A stretch of DNA of 64,000 nucleotides from Tritrichomonas musculus (Eukaryota > Parabasalia > Tritrichomonadida > Tritrichomonadidae). Below the pieces are notes generated by a model. It saw nothing but the letters and a program-made list of their open reading frames with translations. It was not told the origin of the DNA and searched no databases. Shown one piece after another: positions 62,817-64,000 of the stretch (position 1 is the stretch's first letter; each line of letters opens with the position of its first letter). The DNA is taken from contig JAPFFF010000014.1 of assembly GCA_039105265.1 (NCBI GenBank), positions 1,798,001-1,862,000 on the forward strand. The letters are read 5' to 3'. The translations under genes were made by a program, and so were the position numbers.

Positions 62817-63434
62817 GCTGTTGATATAAGCATTTAATGTATTAGTTAGTTGAAGAATGTCACCAGAATATTGACATTTGATGATATTATTTTTGGCTTC
62901 GTTTGTGAATTTGTCAAGATTAATGTTAATGATATTTATTAATGTATTAATGCAATCAAAGAGAGCTTGTTTGATATCATCTTTATTGTATGATTTGGTT
63001 TGTTCGTTGAGAGATATATCAATTGATTTTATACGTTCTTCTATCTCTTTCTTTTTGCGTTCACGATACGATTTCATGTATGCATTATATTTCTGTCTTT
63101 TGATGAATTTCTTTTGCTGTTCAAGGTTTTGTTCTTCAATATGTTCAGAATTCTCAAGTTTGTTATCATTTTGAATTGAAAGTTTGTCATTATCATTCAA
63201 GTTGTGTTGAACTTTATCTTTTACTTGATTCGTATCATCAGTCCCGGAGGGACCTTTGCTTTGCAAAGAAACGTCGTAAATTTCTGAATGTAAATCAGTA
63301 AATGAATATTCTTCATTTTGTTTACTTTTTGTTTGTTCTTGTGTTCTGAAATGATTTTCTGATAAGAAGTTATTCTGTAATTTGTTATGTAACTGATTTG
63401 AGAAGCTAATTTTATTTAGTTTTAATTGATTCAT
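62799..63434 (-). CDS. Charged coiled-coil/basic protein, 211 aa
   Basis: Gln/Asn-rich N-terminal half, then a strongly basic stretch KKFIKRQKYNAYMKSYRERK that loosely resembles a bZIP basic region (Asn, then Arg 7 later) followed by heptad-like EIEERIKSIDISLNEQ. A true leucine zipper is not evident. The C-terminus LNAYINSLFGSK mirrors the opposite-strand protein's ELFRSK because the two stops overlap. The gene contains a double hairpin at 63241-63268. Confidence 0.6.
   Translation of the reverse strand: MNQLKLNKISFSNQLHNKLQNNFLSENHFRTQEQTKSKQNEEYSFTDLHSEIYDVSLQSKGPSGTDDTNQVKDKVQHNLNDNDKLSIQNDNKLENSEHIEEQNLEQQKKFIKRQKYNAYMKSYRERKKKEIEERIKSIDISLNEQTKSYNKDDIKQALFDCINTLINIININLDKFTNEAKNNIIKCQYSGDILQLTNTLNAYINSLFGSK
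63241..63268. repeat. Double hairpin module inside a coding region
   Basis: GTCCCGGAGGGAC is followed at once by CTTTGCTTTGCAAAG. A related module lies at 63653-63679 (TTCCCGTAGGGAA then TTTGCTTAGCAAA), and the second half alone lies at 63568-63580. Two of the three are in reading frames. Confidence 0.75.
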
Positions 63435-63643
63435 GTTTACATAATTGTTAAAGTATTTGCAAAAGTATTACAGAATGTTATACAAAAGAATCTGATAAAT
63501 GGTAATGTAATATAATGTAAGATATTCATAAAGATTATGTATAAGGATTTATACTACGTAATTGCTTTTTGCTTTGCAAACTTCTCTTTGAGAATGCAAT
63601 AATAGCATTGAATGTAAACAAATTTGTTCAAAAATATTTAAAT
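63435..63643. other. Spacer inside the putative element
   Basis: 209 bases between two minus-strand genes, with one copy of the TTTGCTTTGCAAA hairpin. Confidence 0.4.
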
Positions 63644-64000
63644 CTACTTTCTTTCCCGTAGGGAACTTTGCTTAGCAAATTCACAAATGTAATCATTAGC
63701 AGTCAAACCTTTGATGAATGGTGCACACGATTCATTTGGAAGTACGATCATCTTGTTATGGAAACCTGTTAATGCATTCTTGTATACTGTTATCTTACTC
63801 ATTTGGTTATGATTCATTTGAAGATTTATGTTTATACCAGGTTTGACTGTTCTTTCTTGAATAACATGAAGATAATCTGATGATTGAATTGAGTTCTTCT
63901 TTAATGATACACCTTTAAGTTTTAGGGATTTGGTTTCAGATGTACCGTCTTCTTTATTATTCCAAATTGTGTAGCATTTAGGACAGAGTGCCACTTGATT
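63644..64000 (-). CDS. C-terminal part of a family B DNA polymerase-like protein (partial)
   Basis: The frame is open to the right window edge, so the protein starts beyond it. It opens NQVALCPKCYTIWNNKEDGT and continues with SLKLKGVSLKKNSIQSSDYL, then INLQMNHNQMSKITVYKNAL and MIVLPNESCAPFIKGL. In protein-primed type B polymerases, a stretch of this shape (PK.Y...........K.KG) follows the palm domain's YGDTDS motif. The catalytic motifs would lie outside the window. The reading as Maverick/Polinton polymerase is an inference from this pattern plus context, not proof. The stop lies just after a double hairpin module. Confidence 0.5.
   Translation of the reverse strand, partial: NQVALCPKCYTIWNNKEDGTSETKSLKLKGVSLKKNSIQSSDYLHVIQERTVKPGININLQMNHNQMSKITVYKNALTGFHNKMIVLPNESCAPFIKGLTANDYICEFAKQSSLRERK

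Noticed and set aside
62799..63434. A genuine bZIP transcription factor
   Set aside because: The basic stretch is suggestive, but spacing is off by one or more and there is no leucine heptad.
1..64000. tRNA or rRNA genes
   Set aside because: No T-loop GTTCRAATC with a matching acceptor stem and no rRNA-like conserved block was noticed; a covariance search would settle it.

Overview
The window looks like nuclear DNA of a trichomonad (Parabasalia), most likely a Tritrichomonas-type genome. The sequence is very AT-rich. Every convincing protein gene, up to 5.6 kb long, reads as one exon with no intron. Intergenic DNA is full of small inverted-repeat transposons. Several genes have a TCA(C/T)(T/A) initiator a few tens of bases or less before the ATG, as described for trichomonads. 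The gene content is eukaryotic housekeeping (Prp19, Erv46, Vps39-like, copine, Rab, centrin, cytosolic malate dehydrogenase), with two enzymes of bacterial flavour (adenine/adenosine deaminase and ComB). I could not run any search, so all family names rest on motifs read by eye.

Layout. 1-2332 is a decayed Mtr4/Ski2-type RNA helicase (minus strand) carrying a 148-bp inverted-repeat insertion. 2687-8305 is a large unknown helical protein. 9491-12920 holds a fossil of an RNF213/mysterin-like AAA+ protein, ending beside an inverted duplication of coding DNA. 13.1-17.6 kb has a MITE, an R2R3 Myb gene, a tandem array with a ~411-bp unit and a possible 40-codon ORF. 18160-19212 is the deaminase. 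It is followed by a MITE and a 2.4-kb nested foldback element (19957-22343).

22.7-39.0 kb is a dense gene block, mostly membrane traffic: an oxysterol-binding protein, Erv46/ERGIC3, a GOST-type seven-TM protein, a Vps39-like HOPS/CORVET subunit, centrin and a copine, plus a long coiled-coil protein and ComB. 39.0-43.1 kb is a graveyard with a DDE transposase fossil, a 294-bp MITE flanked by a 9-bp target duplication, and another inverted-repeat element. 43.1-49.9 kb carries a CK1-like kinase, Prp19, a COPI-associated-like four-TM protein, a cyclin-like protein and a TBC Rab-GAP. 49.9-54.2 kb is again element-rich, including one MITE nested inside another. 54.2-59.5 kb carries malate dehydrogenase, a Rab GTPase whose reading frame has no ATG, and an SPX-domain phosphate transporter.

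59.5-64.0 kb is different: tandem 30-bp repeats, a perfect hairpin, a block with higher GC, two overlapping convergent small genes, and the C-terminal end of what looks like a protein-primed family B DNA polymerase. This is probably one edge of a Maverick/Polinton element that continues past the window.

The genes do not form operons. The shared theme is endomembrane traffic: Rab, TBC GAP, HOPS subunit, cargo receptor, sterol transfer, copine and COPI-associated protein.
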